NCBI GenBank assembly: GCA_022827945.1
Contig: JAJEIT010000072.1
Coordinates: 22,441-86,440, forward strand
DNA from: Dehalococcoidia bacterium
GTDB taxonomy: Bacteria > Chloroflexota > Dehalococcoidia > Tepidiformales > Tepidiformaceae
Length of the DNA stretch: 64,000 nucleotides
Reading direction: 5' to 3'
In this document: in pieces, positions 56,672 to 64,000 of the stretch
How positions within the stretch are numbered: position 1 is the stretch's first letter
How the letters are laid out: every line of letters begins with the position of its first letter
Notes under the pieces: model-generated
Databases searched by the model: none
The model's input: the letters and a program-made list of their open reading frames with translations, nothing else
Told to the model about the DNA's origin: nothing
Translations under genes and position numbers: made by a program

Positions 56672-57088
56672 TCACCCCTGGGCCGGCCGGAACTGGACCA
56701 GCGTCACCTCGTCGTCCACGTCCTCGTAGACGGCCTCCACCGCCATCCCGATGCGCACGTCCTCGATCGCGCACTCGACGATATTCGTCGTCATGCGCGG
56801 CCCCTCTTCCAGCTCCACGATCCCGATGACGTACGGCGCCCGCGCCGCGAACGCCGGCGCCGTCCCCCGCCGGTCGACCGTGTACGAGTACAGCACGCCC
56901 CGCCCGCTCGCCTCCACCCATTCCGTGCCCGGGGCCAGGCTCCCGGGGCTGAACGGCCGCGGGTAGAAGTAGGGCTCGCCGTCGGCCGTGAGCGGCAGCA
57001 CCAGCCGGTGCTCCCGCGCCGCTTCCCAGAAGGGCGCCGTCGCGGCGGTTGGGCTGGGCAGGATGGGCGGAGGAGTCTCCGCCATCAT
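56672..57088 (-). CDS. DUF35 OB-fold protein without zinc-ribbon cysteines
   Basis: 138 residues. The OB-fold GVLYSYTVDRRGTAPAF, APYVIGIVELEEGPRMTTNI and IGMAVEAVYEDVDDEVTLVQF is typical of DUF35. The usual N-terminal CxxC...CxxC ribbon is replaced by LPLTADGEPYFYPRPFSP. ATG 57088 overlaps the thiolase stop in ATGA. DUF35 proteins pair with thiolase-like lyases in steroid side-chain degradation. Confidence 0.85.
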   Translation of the reverse strand: MMAETPPPILPSPTAATAPFWEAAREHRLVLPLTADGEPYFYPRPFSPGSLAPGTEWVEASGRGVLYSYTVDRRGTAPAFAARAPYVIGIVELEEGPRMTTNIVECAIEDVRIGMAVEAVYEDVDDEVTLVQFRPAQG

Positions 57089-58275
57089 GCTCCCTCCAGC
57101 ACCAGCGCCACCTGCTCCGACATGCAGCCCCCCGTCCCCGTCACGTACCCCCGCTCCGCCGACCCCACCTGCCGTGGCCCCGCCCGCCCCTGCAGCTGCG
57201 TGACCACATCCACCACGTGCGACATGCCGCCCGCCGCTCCTCCCTGGCCCATCCCCAGCTGCCCCCCGTGCGTGTTCAGGGGCCAGTCGCCCGAGAAGCG
57301 CAGGTCGTGTTCCTCCACGAACCGCGGCCCCTCCCCCTTCGCGCAGAACCCCGAGTCCTCGATCGTGACCAGCACCGTGATCGTGTAGCAGTCGTACATC
57401 GAGGCCACGTCGATCGCCTCGCGTTCCACCCCCGCCATCGCGAAGGCGCGGTCCGCCGCCGCCACGATCGGGATCTGCGTGAGCGAGGGCGCGTACGTGA
57501 TCGACTTATGCGTGATGTGCTCCCCGAAGCCACTCACCACCACGGGACGCAGGCCGGTCTGCTGGGCCCGCTCCAGCGTCGTGACGATCACCCCCGCCCC
57601 GCCCGAGCACGGCATCACGATCTCCAGCAGGTGCAGCGGGTCGACCACCAGGGGCGAGTTCAGCACGTCGTCGATCGTGATGGGCTGGTCGCGAAAGATT
57701 GCCTTCTGGTTCAGGAGCGCGTTCTCCCGGCCCTGCACCGCGATCTTCGCCAGGGTCTCCGGCTCAAGGTCGTACTCGTACATATATCGCTGCGCCACCA
57801 TCGCAAAGTGCGAGTTCGGGTTGATCAAACCGTAGGGCGCGTCGAACTGTCCGTGCGGAGCGCCCCAGGCATCCGCGCCCAGCATCCAGTTCTGCGCCCG
57901 TGGCGAGGCGCCCGGCTGAGGGGGTGCCGGCACCGACGGCAGCAGGCACAGGCATGCGTCGCACACCCCCGCCTCGATCGCGGCCGCCGCCCGCCACACC
58001 ATGCCCGTCGCGTTCGCCCCGCCCAGGTCCACCACCTCCCCGAAGTTCGCCTCGATGCCCAGGTACTCGGCCACCGCCGCCGGCGCGAACATGGGCGCGT
58101 CCCCCAGCCGGGTGCAGAGGATCCCGTCGATCTCGCCCAGCTCCATCCCCGCGTCCTCGAGCGCCTCGCGCGCCAGCTTCCCGTACGCCTCCAGCCCGAA
58201 CATCGGCGTGTCCCAGCGTCGCTGCGGCGCCCACTCCGCCGTCCCGCTGATCGCCGCTCGCCGCCCGTTGCGCAT
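57085..58275 (-). CDS. Thiolase-fold (lipid-transfer/SCPx-type) protein, non-condensing
   Basis: 396 residues from ATG 58275 with GGAGG upstream. The fold is thiolase-like: ALEDAGMELGEIDGILCTR, GANATGMVWRAAAAI, MYDCYTITVLVTIEDSGF and LNTHGGQLGMGQGGAAGG. The nucleophilic Cys of true thiolases is not in its place (Gly-Gly-Ala-Asn instead). With the overlapping DUF35 gene it resembles the Ltp2/ChsH2-type aldolase that cleaves steroid side chains. The substrate here is unknown. Confidence 0.88.
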   Translation of the reverse strand: MRNGRRAAISGTAEWAPQRRWDTPMFGLEAYGKLAREALEDAGMELGEIDGILCTRLGDAPMFAPAAVAEYLGIEANFGEVVDLGGANATGMVWRAAAAIEAGVCDACLCLLPSVPAPPQPGASPRAQNWMLGADAWGAPHGQFDAPYGLINPNSHFAMVAQRYMYEYDLEPETLAKIAVQGRENALLNQKAIFRDQPITIDDVLNSPLVVDPLHLLEIVMPCSGGAGVIVTTLERAQQTGLRPVVVSGFGEHITHKSITYAPSLTQIPIVAAADRAFAMAGVEREAIDVASMYDCYTITVLVTIEDSGFCAKGEGPRFVEEHDLRFSGDWPLNTHGGQLGMGQGGAAGGMSHVVDVVTQLQGRAGPRQVGSAERGYVTGTGGCMSEQVALVLEGA

Positions 58276-58379
58276 GACGTGCCTCCGCTTGCCTCGCGCC
58301 AGCCTACTCCCCGGCCTGGAGGAGCGCGCCCGCGGCCTCTTGCGTCCGCGCCTGCGGCTGGCCAAGCTGCGCGACAAGC

Positions 58380-59285
58380 ATGCGCATCGCCTCCCTCCTC
58401 CCCAGCGCCACCGAGATCGTCTTCGCCGTCGGCGCCGGCGACGAGGTGGTCGGCGTCTCGCACGAGTGCGACTACCCCGCCGCCGCCCGCCGCCTCCCCG
58501 TCCTGACCGGCCCCGCCGTCGAAACCCGGGGCCTCCCCCAGGCCGAGATCGACGCGGCCATCAGCAGCCTCCTCGCCTCCGGCGGCTCGACCTACGACAT
58601 CGACGTCCCCCGCCTGCGCGAGCTCCAGCCCGACCTCGTCATCACGCAGGCCCTCTGCGACGTCTGCGCCGTGAGCGAGGGCCAGGTTCACCGTGTCGTC
58701 CACGAGGAACAGCTCGGGGCGCGCGTCCTCACCCTGACGCCGCTCGACCTGGAGGGCGTCGCCCGCTCCATCGAGGAGGTCGGCGAAGCCACCAGCCGCG
58801 CCTCCGAGGGCGCGCGCCTCGCCGCCGGCCTGCGCGAGGGCACGGCCCCGCCCTCCTCCCTCCCCTCCACACCGCCCCGCATCCTCGCCCTGGAGTGGTT
58901 CGACCCGCCCTTCACTGCTGGACACTGGGTGCCCGAGCAGATCGCCCGCGCCGGCGGGACGGACGTGCTTGGCAGCCCCGGCCAGAAGTCGGAGCGCGTG
59001 ACCTGGGACGCCGTCGCGGCATCCACCGCCGACGTCGCCCTCCTCCTCCCCTGCGGCCTCTCCCTCGACGAGGTCGTACGCGAAGCCGCCTCCCTCGCCG
59101 AACGCCCCGAGTGGCGCGACCTCCCCGCCGTGCGGCACAGCGCCGTCTGGGCCCTCGACGCCAACGCCTGGTTCAGCCGCCCCGGTCCCCGCCTCCTCGA
59201 CGGCATCGACGCCCTCCGCGCCATCCTCGCCGACCCCACCGGCGACCACCCCGTCCCCGGCGCCCGCCGCCTCCCCATCCCCTGA
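58380..59285 (+). CDS. Cobalamin-binding (BtuF-like) protein without signal peptide
   Basis: 301 residues. MRIASLLPSATEIVFAVGAG, VVGVSHECDYP, LQPDLVITQALCDVCAVS and LEWFDPPFTAGHWVPEQI match class III helical-backbone binding proteins like BtuF. It starts without a secretion signal, so it may be cytoplasmic and bind corrinoid or another metal cofactor. No BtuCD transport genes are adjacent. It is convergent with the island genes. Confidence 0.85.
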   Translation: MRIASLLPSATEIVFAVGAGDEVVGVSHECDYPAAARRLPVLTGPAVETRGLPQAEIDAAISSLLASGGSTYDIDVPRLRELQPDLVITQALCDVCAVSEGQVHRVVHEEQLGARVLTLTPLDLEGVARSIEEVGEATSRASEGARLAAGLREGTAPPSSLPSTPPRILALEWFDPPFTAGHWVPEQIARAGGTDVLGSPGQKSERVTWDAVAASTADVALLLPCGLSLDEVVREAASLAERPEWRDLPAVRHSAVWALDANAWFSRPGPRLLDGIDALRAILADPTGDHPVPGARRLPIP

Positions 59286-59314
59286 CCGGGGGCTGGGACC
59301 CCCTCTCTGCTCTG

Positions 59315-59986
59315 CTATGGGGGTGGAAACAGCGCTCCCTGTTGCGCACTGTTCGTGATTCCCGACCTCCCAGCCTGAATCTCTTCAATCAGCCTCCGCA
59401 GTTCCCTCGTTGACTGGAAAGGAACGCCGCCAGCTTCCTCGAGGAGTGCGCTGCCCTTGCTCTCGACGCCGTGTCCGCAAGCGACGAGAAGGGGATTTCT
59501 TCGTCGTAGACACGCTCTTCCTGCTTCCCAAGTGCCGCCCCTAGTGCCTGCGTGAACGACTATCATCGCCATTGAGAGGTCAATTATTGTGTTGTTGCGT
59601 TGCATTGCCCGCCACACTGTCCAACCCTCGGCAGGTGCGAATTGGCTTACAGCGGCGAAATTAGTGCCGTTGAGCAATGGGCGGTAGCGCGCCCGGGGCT
59701 TCCAGCCCTCCAACCCTTCCGCTAGTACAGAGATCAAGTCACCGCCTGCACTCAGGGCTCCGAACTGAGCGGCATCGTCGACGCCCCTTGCGTCGCCTGA
59801 GACCAACGCGAGCCCCATAGCTGCCACTTCCACACCAATTTGGCTCGCCAACTCGAGCGCCTCTGGGCCAGCATCGCGTCCACCGCAGATTCCAACCGCA
59901 CCTCGTTCCCACACTGACTCAACCAAGGACTTGTTACCCCAGGTTGCCAGTAGCTTTCCGCCGGAACGACTTGAAACCGTTGACAC
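59315..59986 (-). CDS. DprA/SLOG-like Rossmann protein
   Basis: 223 residues from GTG 59986. GAVGICGGRDAGPEAL, LALVSGDARGVDDAAQFGAL, GGDLISVLAEGLEG and RNNTIIDLSMAMIVVHAGTRGGTWEAG follow the DprA/Smf (SLOG superfamily) Rossmann core, but lack the DprA N- and C-terminal domains. SLOG proteins have been proposed to bind or process nucleotides in conflict systems. It starts six bases after the ComF-like gene ends. GC content is clearly lower than in the neighbouring genes. Confidence 0.85.
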   Translation of the reverse strand: MSTVSSRSGGKLLATWGNKSLVESVWERGAVGICGGRDAGPEALELASQIGVEVAAMGLALVSGDARGVDDAAQFGALSAGGDLISVLAEGLEGWKPRARYRPLLNGTNFAAVSQFAPAEGWTVWRAMQRNNTIIDLSMAMIVVHAGTRGGTWEAGRACLRRRNPLLVACGHGVESKGSALLEEAGGVPFQSTRELRRLIEEIQAGRSGITNSAQQGALFPPP

Positions 59987-59992
59987 GACCCG

Positions 59993-60811
59993 CTAACCCT
60001 TCGGGAATGCGTAGCCACCGGTGCCTACCAAGTCCTTGGCAAGCACAAGTGCCAATACATCGGTAGCACCTCTTTCGCGAAGTGCGCGACTGGCTTCGCG
60101 AATGGAGCTCCCATGGCGCATGAGGTCATCAACCACCAAGACGCTGCCCTCGGCCCTTCCTGCCACCATCGTATCCCGTTGATTTTGGTGCGGGTCGTCA
60201 CCGTCTCTGTGGTTGATGTTCTTTTGGGGCTTCTCGGTAGTCTGCACTCGCCAAAGGTCGATCTGAGGAATGCCGACGTCTAACGAAATGGCTTCCACAA
60301 CTCCATCAAGGAGTTGTCCGGCCCCGCTCCCCTCACTCGACCCGGGGACGGTAGCTACTCCAGTGGCCAGTTGAAGGATAGGGTTGGCGGCCGCGAGGCT
60401 TTTCGCTCTCTCGGCCAAGTCTAGGCCAGCCTCGCGGTTGCGTTGGTACTTCGACTGGTACACAAGCTCGCCAACCTCGGTGCGGCCGCTCATGCCTGGA
60501 CTTCCCGGCGGATGGCTGTAGAAGTCTAAACAGACTACGAACGTGCAACTGTCCACCACCGCAATAACTTTGGGCGGGGACAGGCTGGACAGCAGTTGAC
60601 TCACTCTGTCTTGCTCGTCAGCTTCGACTGCGAACATCGCGGAGTGCGACGATGTAGTTGTCATGAGGGTGGTTGATGGTGCAACCCTGTGGAGAAGCTG
60701 TCCAATGTTGGTGTTACCAGGCGCACGTGAATAGGTCTGGATGTTCACCAGCCCCTCCGACCGCTCCGAGTTGACGACCCGATAACAAGTCACGTTGGCA
60801 TCCCCGACCAT
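59993..60811 (-). CDS. ComF-like phosphoribosyltransferase protein
   Basis: 272 residues from ATG 60811; ATG 60820 and TTG 60847 are other in-frame starts. The PRPP-binding loop is VLVVDDLMRHGSSIREA near the C-terminus, the type I PRTase/ComF signature. The first half (about 1-130) is unfamiliar and includes a Cys/Phe-rich segment, TFVVCLDFYSHPPGSPG. It lies in a lower-GC island with the DprA-like gene. A GAAC-N4-GTTC palindrome lies 26 bases upstream. Confidence 0.8.
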   Translation of the reverse strand: MVGDANVTCYRVVNSERSEGLVNIQTYSRAPGNTNIGQLLHRVAPSTTLMTTTSSHSAMFAVEADEQDRVSQLLSSLSPPKVIAVVDSCTFVVCLDFYSHPPGSPGMSGRTEVGELVYQSKYQRNREAGLDLAERAKSLAAANPILQLATGVATVPGSSEGSGAGQLLDGVVEAISLDVGIPQIDLWRVQTTEKPQKNINHRDGDDPHQNQRDTMVAGRAEGSVLVVDDLMRHGSSIREASRALRERGATDVLALVLAKDLVGTGGYAFPKG

Positions 60812-60836
60812 GGGCCCCATTGTGCAACACGGTGAA

Positions 60837-60854
60837 ATAGAACACAAGTTCTAT
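60837..60854. promoter_or_regulatory. Palindromic operator candidate, LexA-like core
   Basis: ATAGAAC-ACAA-GTTCTAT is a perfect seven-base inverted repeat. The inner GAAC-N4-GTTC equals the core of Gram-positive LexA (SOS) boxes. It lies upstream of the ComF-like/DprA-like pair and 24 bases before the -10 (TACGAT, 60879-60884) of the opposite gene. A possible minus-strand -10 (TATAGA) overlaps it. Confidence 0.65.
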
Positions 60855-60891
60855 ATCTGCACCTTCCCGCCGCTCGCGTACGATGGATCGC

Positions 60892-61341
60892 ATGCAGTGC
60901 CCCCGCGACTCCGCCACCCTCGCAATCGAGCACCACCACGGCATCGAGGTCGACCACTGCCCCACGTGCAACGGCCGCTGGCTCGACCACCACGAGCTCG
61001 ACGAGCTTGAAGCACGCACCGCTCCCGACGAGAACCAGCGGCGCGCCACGATCGAGTACGCCCGGCGCCCCAGCGACCTCAACTGCCCCGCCTGCGGCAA
61101 GCAGATGCGCGCCTTCAACTACCGCGCCTACAACCTCGAGCTCGACACCTGCGAGGACCAGCACGGTTTCTGGGTCGATGCGGGCGAGGAGGGCCGCATC
61201 CGCGACGTGATGGAAGAGCGCGTGCGTGGGCTCAATCGCGCTGTCTCCGCCGAGGAGGCCTGGGCGAACTTCCTCGAAGGCGCCAGCGGCAAGTCCCTCT
61301 GGGACCAGATCAGCGGAATCTTCCGCGGCGGCCGCCGCTAG
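60892..61341 (+). CDS. Protein with two TFIIB-type zinc fingers
   Basis: 149 residues from ATG 60892. The first finger is MQCPRD with HCPTCNGRWLDHHELDEL. The second is NCPACGKQM with LELDTCEDQHGFWVDAGE, where one Cys appears to be replaced. This zf-TFIIB type is common in bacteria and its role is unknown. TACGAT at 60879-60884 lies seven bases before ATG without a ribosome-binding site. An upstream ATG at 60883 would add three residues. Confidence 0.85.
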   Translation: MQCPRDSATLAIEHHHGIEVDHCPTCNGRWLDHHELDELEARTAPDENQRRATIEYARRPSDLNCPACGKQMRAFNYRAYNLELDTCEDQHGFWVDAGEEGRIRDVMEERVRGLNRAVSAEEAWANFLEGASGKSLWDQISGIFRGGRR

Positions 61342-61436
61342 CCGCTAGTTGACTACAACAGCGCCTGTGCGACGCTCGCGCCGGCGCGGAGCCCTTCCGC
61401 AGTGCGAAACGTAGTGGTGCGAGCACACAGCAACCC

Positions 61437-62717
61437 ATGACCGCTCTTGGCTCAAGCAGAAGGCCCGGGGCCGCCCCCGTCTGGTGGGCGCCTGCCACCC
61501 GTGTCCGCTCCACCATCGTCGAATTCATGCGGCTCGAGGCCGCCGGCGGCATCGTCCTCCTTGTCAACGCCGTCGCCGCCCTCATCTGGGTCAACGTTCA
61601 CGGCGATTCCTACCACGACTTCTGGGACCACCACATCGAGTTCGGCATTCTCCTCTTCGACGAGATCTTCGCCGTCGATGAGGGCCTGAAGGCCTGGGTC
61701 AACGATGGCCTGATGGTCATCTTCTTCTTCGTCGTGGGCATGGAGATCAAGCGCGAGCTCGTCGTTGGCGAGCTGCGTGACCCCCGCCGCGCGGCCCTCC
61801 CCATCATCGCCGCCGGCGGAGGCATGATCGTCCCCGCCGCCATCTTCGCCCTCCTCAATCTGGGAGGTGATGGCATCAATGGCTGGGGCATCCCCGTCGC
61901 CACTGACATCGCCTTCGTCGTCGGCGTACTCGCCCTCTTCGGGCGCCGACTCCCCGCGGGCCTGCGCGTCTTCCTCCTCACGCTCGCCATCGCCGACGAC
62001 ATCGGTGGCATCGCCATCATCGCCGTCTTCTACACCGACGACCTCTCCCTCCCCCACCTGGCCACGGCCATCGGCCTCATCGCCCTCATCGTGGCCGGCC
62101 AACGCTTCGGCGTGCGCCACATCGCCGCCTACGTCGTGGTCGGCATCGTCCTCTGGTACGCGACCCACGAGTCCGGCATCCACGCGACCATCGCCGGCGT
62201 TGCGCTCGGCCTCCTCACCCCCGCCCGCCCCTTCCGCGGGCGCGACGTGATGCATACCCTCGAGCACACCCTGCTCCCCTACTCGAGCTTCCTCATCGTG
62301 CCCCTCTTCGCCCTCGCCAACGCCGGCGTCGAAGTCACGCCCCACGCCCTCGAAAAGGCCTTCGGGGGGAGCATCGCCTGGGGTGTCATGCTCGGGCTCG
62401 TTGCCGGGAAGTTCGTGGGCATCAGCGCGACCACCCTGGCGGGCGCGGGTCTCCGCCTGGGGCGCCTTCCCGCCGGGGTCAACCTTGGCCATGTCCTCGG
62501 CGCCTCCCTCCTCGCCGGCATCGGCTTCACCGTCTCCCTCTTCATCGCCGAACTCTCCTTCGATGCGGAGGTCCACCTGCTTGACCAGGCCAAGATCGGC
62601 GTGCTCGCCGGCTCCCTCGTCGCGGGGGCGTTGGGCGCCGTCTTCCTGCTGGGCGTCTCCCGCGTGACCCCCACCAGCGCCGAGCACGGCTCAATGGAGA
62701 GCGTCGCCCACAAGTAG
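61437..62717 (+). CDS. nhaA: Na+/H+ antiporter NhaA
   Basis: 426 residues, an integral membrane protein with about twelve segments. The signature VATDIAFVVGVLALFGRRLP and the ion-binding Asp pair in LAIADDIGGIAIIAVFYT are present, as are GKFVGISATT and GIGFTVSLFIAELSF. It exchanges two protons for one sodium ion, for pH and salt tolerance. The N-terminal 30 residues are longer than in E. coli NhaA. Confidence 0.96.
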   Translation: MTALGSSRRPGAAPVWWAPATRVRSTIVEFMRLEAAGGIVLLVNAVAALIWVNVHGDSYHDFWDHHIEFGILLFDEIFAVDEGLKAWVNDGLMVIFFFVVGMEIKRELVVGELRDPRRAALPIIAAGGGMIVPAAIFALLNLGGDGINGWGIPVATDIAFVVGVLALFGRRLPAGLRVFLLTLAIADDIGGIAIIAVFYTDDLSLPHLATAIGLIALIVAGQRFGVRHIAAYVVVGIVLWYATHESGIHATIAGVALGLLTPARPFRGRDVMHTLEHTLLPYSSFLIVPLFALANAGVEVTPHALEKAFGGSIAWGVMLGLVAGKFVGISATTLAGAGLRLGRLPAGVNLGHVLGASLLAGIGFTVSLFIAELSFDAEVHLLDQAKIGVLAGSLVAGALGAVFLLGVSRVTPTSAEHGSMESVAHK

Positions 62718-62783
62718 CCTGCCCCTTGACCCACCCTCCGGCCCCGCCCATCCTCCCCGCATCCACCGTCGCGGAGGCTTGCC

Positions 62784-63740
62784 ATGCCCACCCCACCCGC
62801 CGAAGACGAGGTTCTGACCTATCTTGACACGCTCTCCAACTGGGGCCGTTGGGGCGACGACGACGAGCTCGGCACCCTTAACCTGATCACGCCCGAGAAG
62901 CGCCGAGCCGCCGCCGCCCTCGTGCGGGAGGGCATCAGCGTCTCCTGCTCGTGGGAGATCGAGACCCGCCCCCAGCCCGACCACGCCTTCGGCACGCCCC
63001 AGCGCTACATGCTCGCCACCGGCCAGGGCCTCAACGACGAGCACCGCGTGGGCGCGACCGGCGCCCGCAACGCCGGCGCTCTCGAGTTCATCGGTTTCAT
63101 CTTCCACGGCTACGCTATCACCCACATCGACGGCCTCTGCCACTTCTTCTGGGACGGGAAGATGTACAACGGCAAGCCCGCCGAGCTGGTCACCTCCGGC
63201 CTCGGCGCCACCCACCACGCCATCACCGCCCTCAAGGACGGCATCGTTACCCGCGGCGTCCTCCTTGATGTCGCCGCCGCCCAGGACCGCCCCTGGCTCG
63301 ACCCCGGCGAGGGCGTCTACCCCGAGCACCTCGAGGCCGCGGAGGCCCGCCAGAACGTGCGCGTCGAGCCCGGCGACGCCGTCCTCCTCCGCACCGGCTA
63401 CGGTCGAAAGAAGGGCGAGCTCGGCCGCGAGCAGCTTCCCGCGAACGGCTACCCCGGCTGGCACGCCGCCAGCCTTCCCTGGCTGCACGAGCGCGGCGCC
63501 GCCGTCATCGGCGCCGACACCGCCCAGGACGCGATGCCCTCCGGCTACAGCGCCATGAACCAGCCCGTGCACATCGTCAGCCTCACCGCCATGGGCCTCC
63601 ACCTCATCGACAACGCCAACTTCGAGCAGCTCGCCGAGACCTGCGAACGGCTCGGCCGCTGGGAGTTCCAGTTCGTCCTCTCGCCCCTGCGCATGAGCGG
63701 CGGCACCGGCAGCCCGGCGAATCCCCTGGCTATTTTCTAG
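62784..63740 (+). CDS. Cyclase family protein (kynurenine-formamidase fold)
   Basis: 318 residues from ATG 62784 with GCGGAGG upstream. The metal motif is visible in FHGYAITHIDGLCHFFWDG (HxxxTHxDxxxH type). DDELGTLNLITPEKRR and VEPGDAVLLRTGYG are typical of the longer cyclase proteins of Actinobacteria and Chloroflexota. They act as metal-dependent hydrolases of cyclic or N-formyl compounds. The substrate is unknown. Confidence 0.92.
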   Translation: MPTPPAEDEVLTYLDTLSNWGRWGDDDELGTLNLITPEKRRAAAALVREGISVSCSWEIETRPQPDHAFGTPQRYMLATGQGLNDEHRVGATGARNAGALEFIGFIFHGYAITHIDGLCHFFWDGKMYNGKPAELVTSGLGATHHAITALKDGIVTRGVLLDVAAAQDRPWLDPGEGVYPEHLEAAEARQNVRVEPGDAVLLRTGYGRKKGELGREQLPANGYPGWHAASLPWLHERGAAVIGADTAQDAMPSGYSAMNQPVHIVSLTAMGLHLIDNANFEQLAETCERLGRWEFQFVLSPLRMSGGTGSPANPLAIF

Positions 63741-63806
63741 GCCGGAGCAGGTTCGAGCCTGCTGAGCCATCGGCGCCGCGAGGGATGGTGAGGCGTGTGC
63801 CCTTCC

Positions 63807-64000
63807 CTATGCCAGCCCCTGCCGCTTGGCGAGGCGAATGGCCGTCGTGATCGCCTCGACCATGCTCGTCTCGTCCGCCACGCCCTGACCCGCGATGTCG
63901 AACGCCGTCCCGTGGTCGACCGACGTGCGGATGAACGGCAGCCCCAGGTTCACGCTGATGCTCTCCTCGAAGCCGTGCACCGTGATGGCGATGTGCCCCT
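63807..64000 (-). CDS. PdxA-like dehydrogenase, C-terminal fragment (partial)
   Basis: A minus-strand frame enters from the right edge and stops at TAG 63809-63807. The 63 visible residues include [32 protein letters not shown] and [16 protein letters not shown], the metal- and substrate-binding end of the PdxA/isopropylmalate-dehydrogenase family. PdxA oxidises 4-phosphohydroxy-threonine in vitamin B6 synthesis. Catabolic PdxA2-like enzymes cannot be excluded. Confidence 0.85.
   Translation of the reverse strand, partial: GHIAITVHGFEESISVNLGLPFIRTSVDHGTAFDIAGQGVADETSMVEAITTAIRLAKRQGLA

Overview
The window is a compact, very GC-rich bacterial chromosome segment with about 74 genes, short intergenic gaps and many genes that overlap or abut. 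Gene content suggests a free-living aerobic heterotroph. F420 synthesis (cofD), many short-chain dehydrogenases, a P450, CaiB-type CoA-transferases, a thiolase/DUF35 pair, M20 and amidohydrolase enzymes and an AapJQMP amino-acid importer recall Actinobacteria. The DUF3352 protein, the CIRCE-controlled hsp20, the four-helix-bundle cassette and the overall style fit Chloroflexota (Dehalococcoidia/Tepidiforma-like) better. This placement is inference; no marker gene settles it. Layout: 1-9.6 kb holds an acyl-CoA dehydrogenase, a frameshifted four-helix-bundle gene bracketed by inverted heptamer arrays, SDRs, a DUF3352 protein, duplicated NTF2-like genes, a Phd/PIN toxin-antitoxin pair, a nitroreductase and an epoxide-hydrolase-like protein. 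9.6-18.3 kb holds hsp20 with a CIRCE operator, a P450, the aap operon (ATPase, two permeases, binding protein), a phosphotransferase pair and HU. 18.3-28 kb holds small conserved genes, ArsC, an oxygenase that has lost its Rieske ligands, purF, a membrane-spanning LuxR-type regulator, nuoB, an EVE protein, ribD and tRNA-Arg. 28-46 kb holds HigBA, cofD, a metallopeptidase lipoprotein, purA, MntA/HepT, a biotin carrier, a PEP-mobilising-domain protein, fabF, an amidohydrolase, pncB, a CapA-like phosphatase, a Ham1-like protein and coaE. 46-59 kb holds a phosphotransferase, SDRs, a single-chain double CaiB transferase, YqgE, a DUF1330 gene between two inverted copies of a dispersed repeat, a DUF7064-like protein, two small membrane paralogues, an M20 peptidase, an amidohydrolase, the DUF35/thiolase pair and a cobalamin-binding protein. 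59.3-60.85 kb is a lower-GC two-gene island (DprA-like plus ComF-like phosphoribosyltransferase) with a GAAC-N4-GTTC palindrome at its promoter. 60.9-64 kb holds a TFIIB-type zinc-finger protein, nhaA, a cyclase and the 3' end of a pdxA-like gene. How the genes work together: the SDR, CoA-transferase, thiolase, dehydrogenase and hydrolase genes look like catabolism of hydrophobic or terpenoid-like acids. The aap operon imports amino acids, and the purine, NAD, CoA, riboflavin and F420 genes are scattered housekeeping. Three toxin-antitoxin pairs (Phd/PIN, HigBA, MntA/HepT) and the DprA/PRTase island are the conflict-type modules. At least eleven start codons lie 5-8 nt after a TANNNT-like or CATACT hexamer, which points to frequent leaderless transcription. 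The best candidates for something undescribed are the heptamer-bounded four-helix-bundle cassette with its non-autonomous relatives, the DprA/PRTase island, the LuxR-transmembrane-peptidase-like regulator and the Rieske-less oxygenase.
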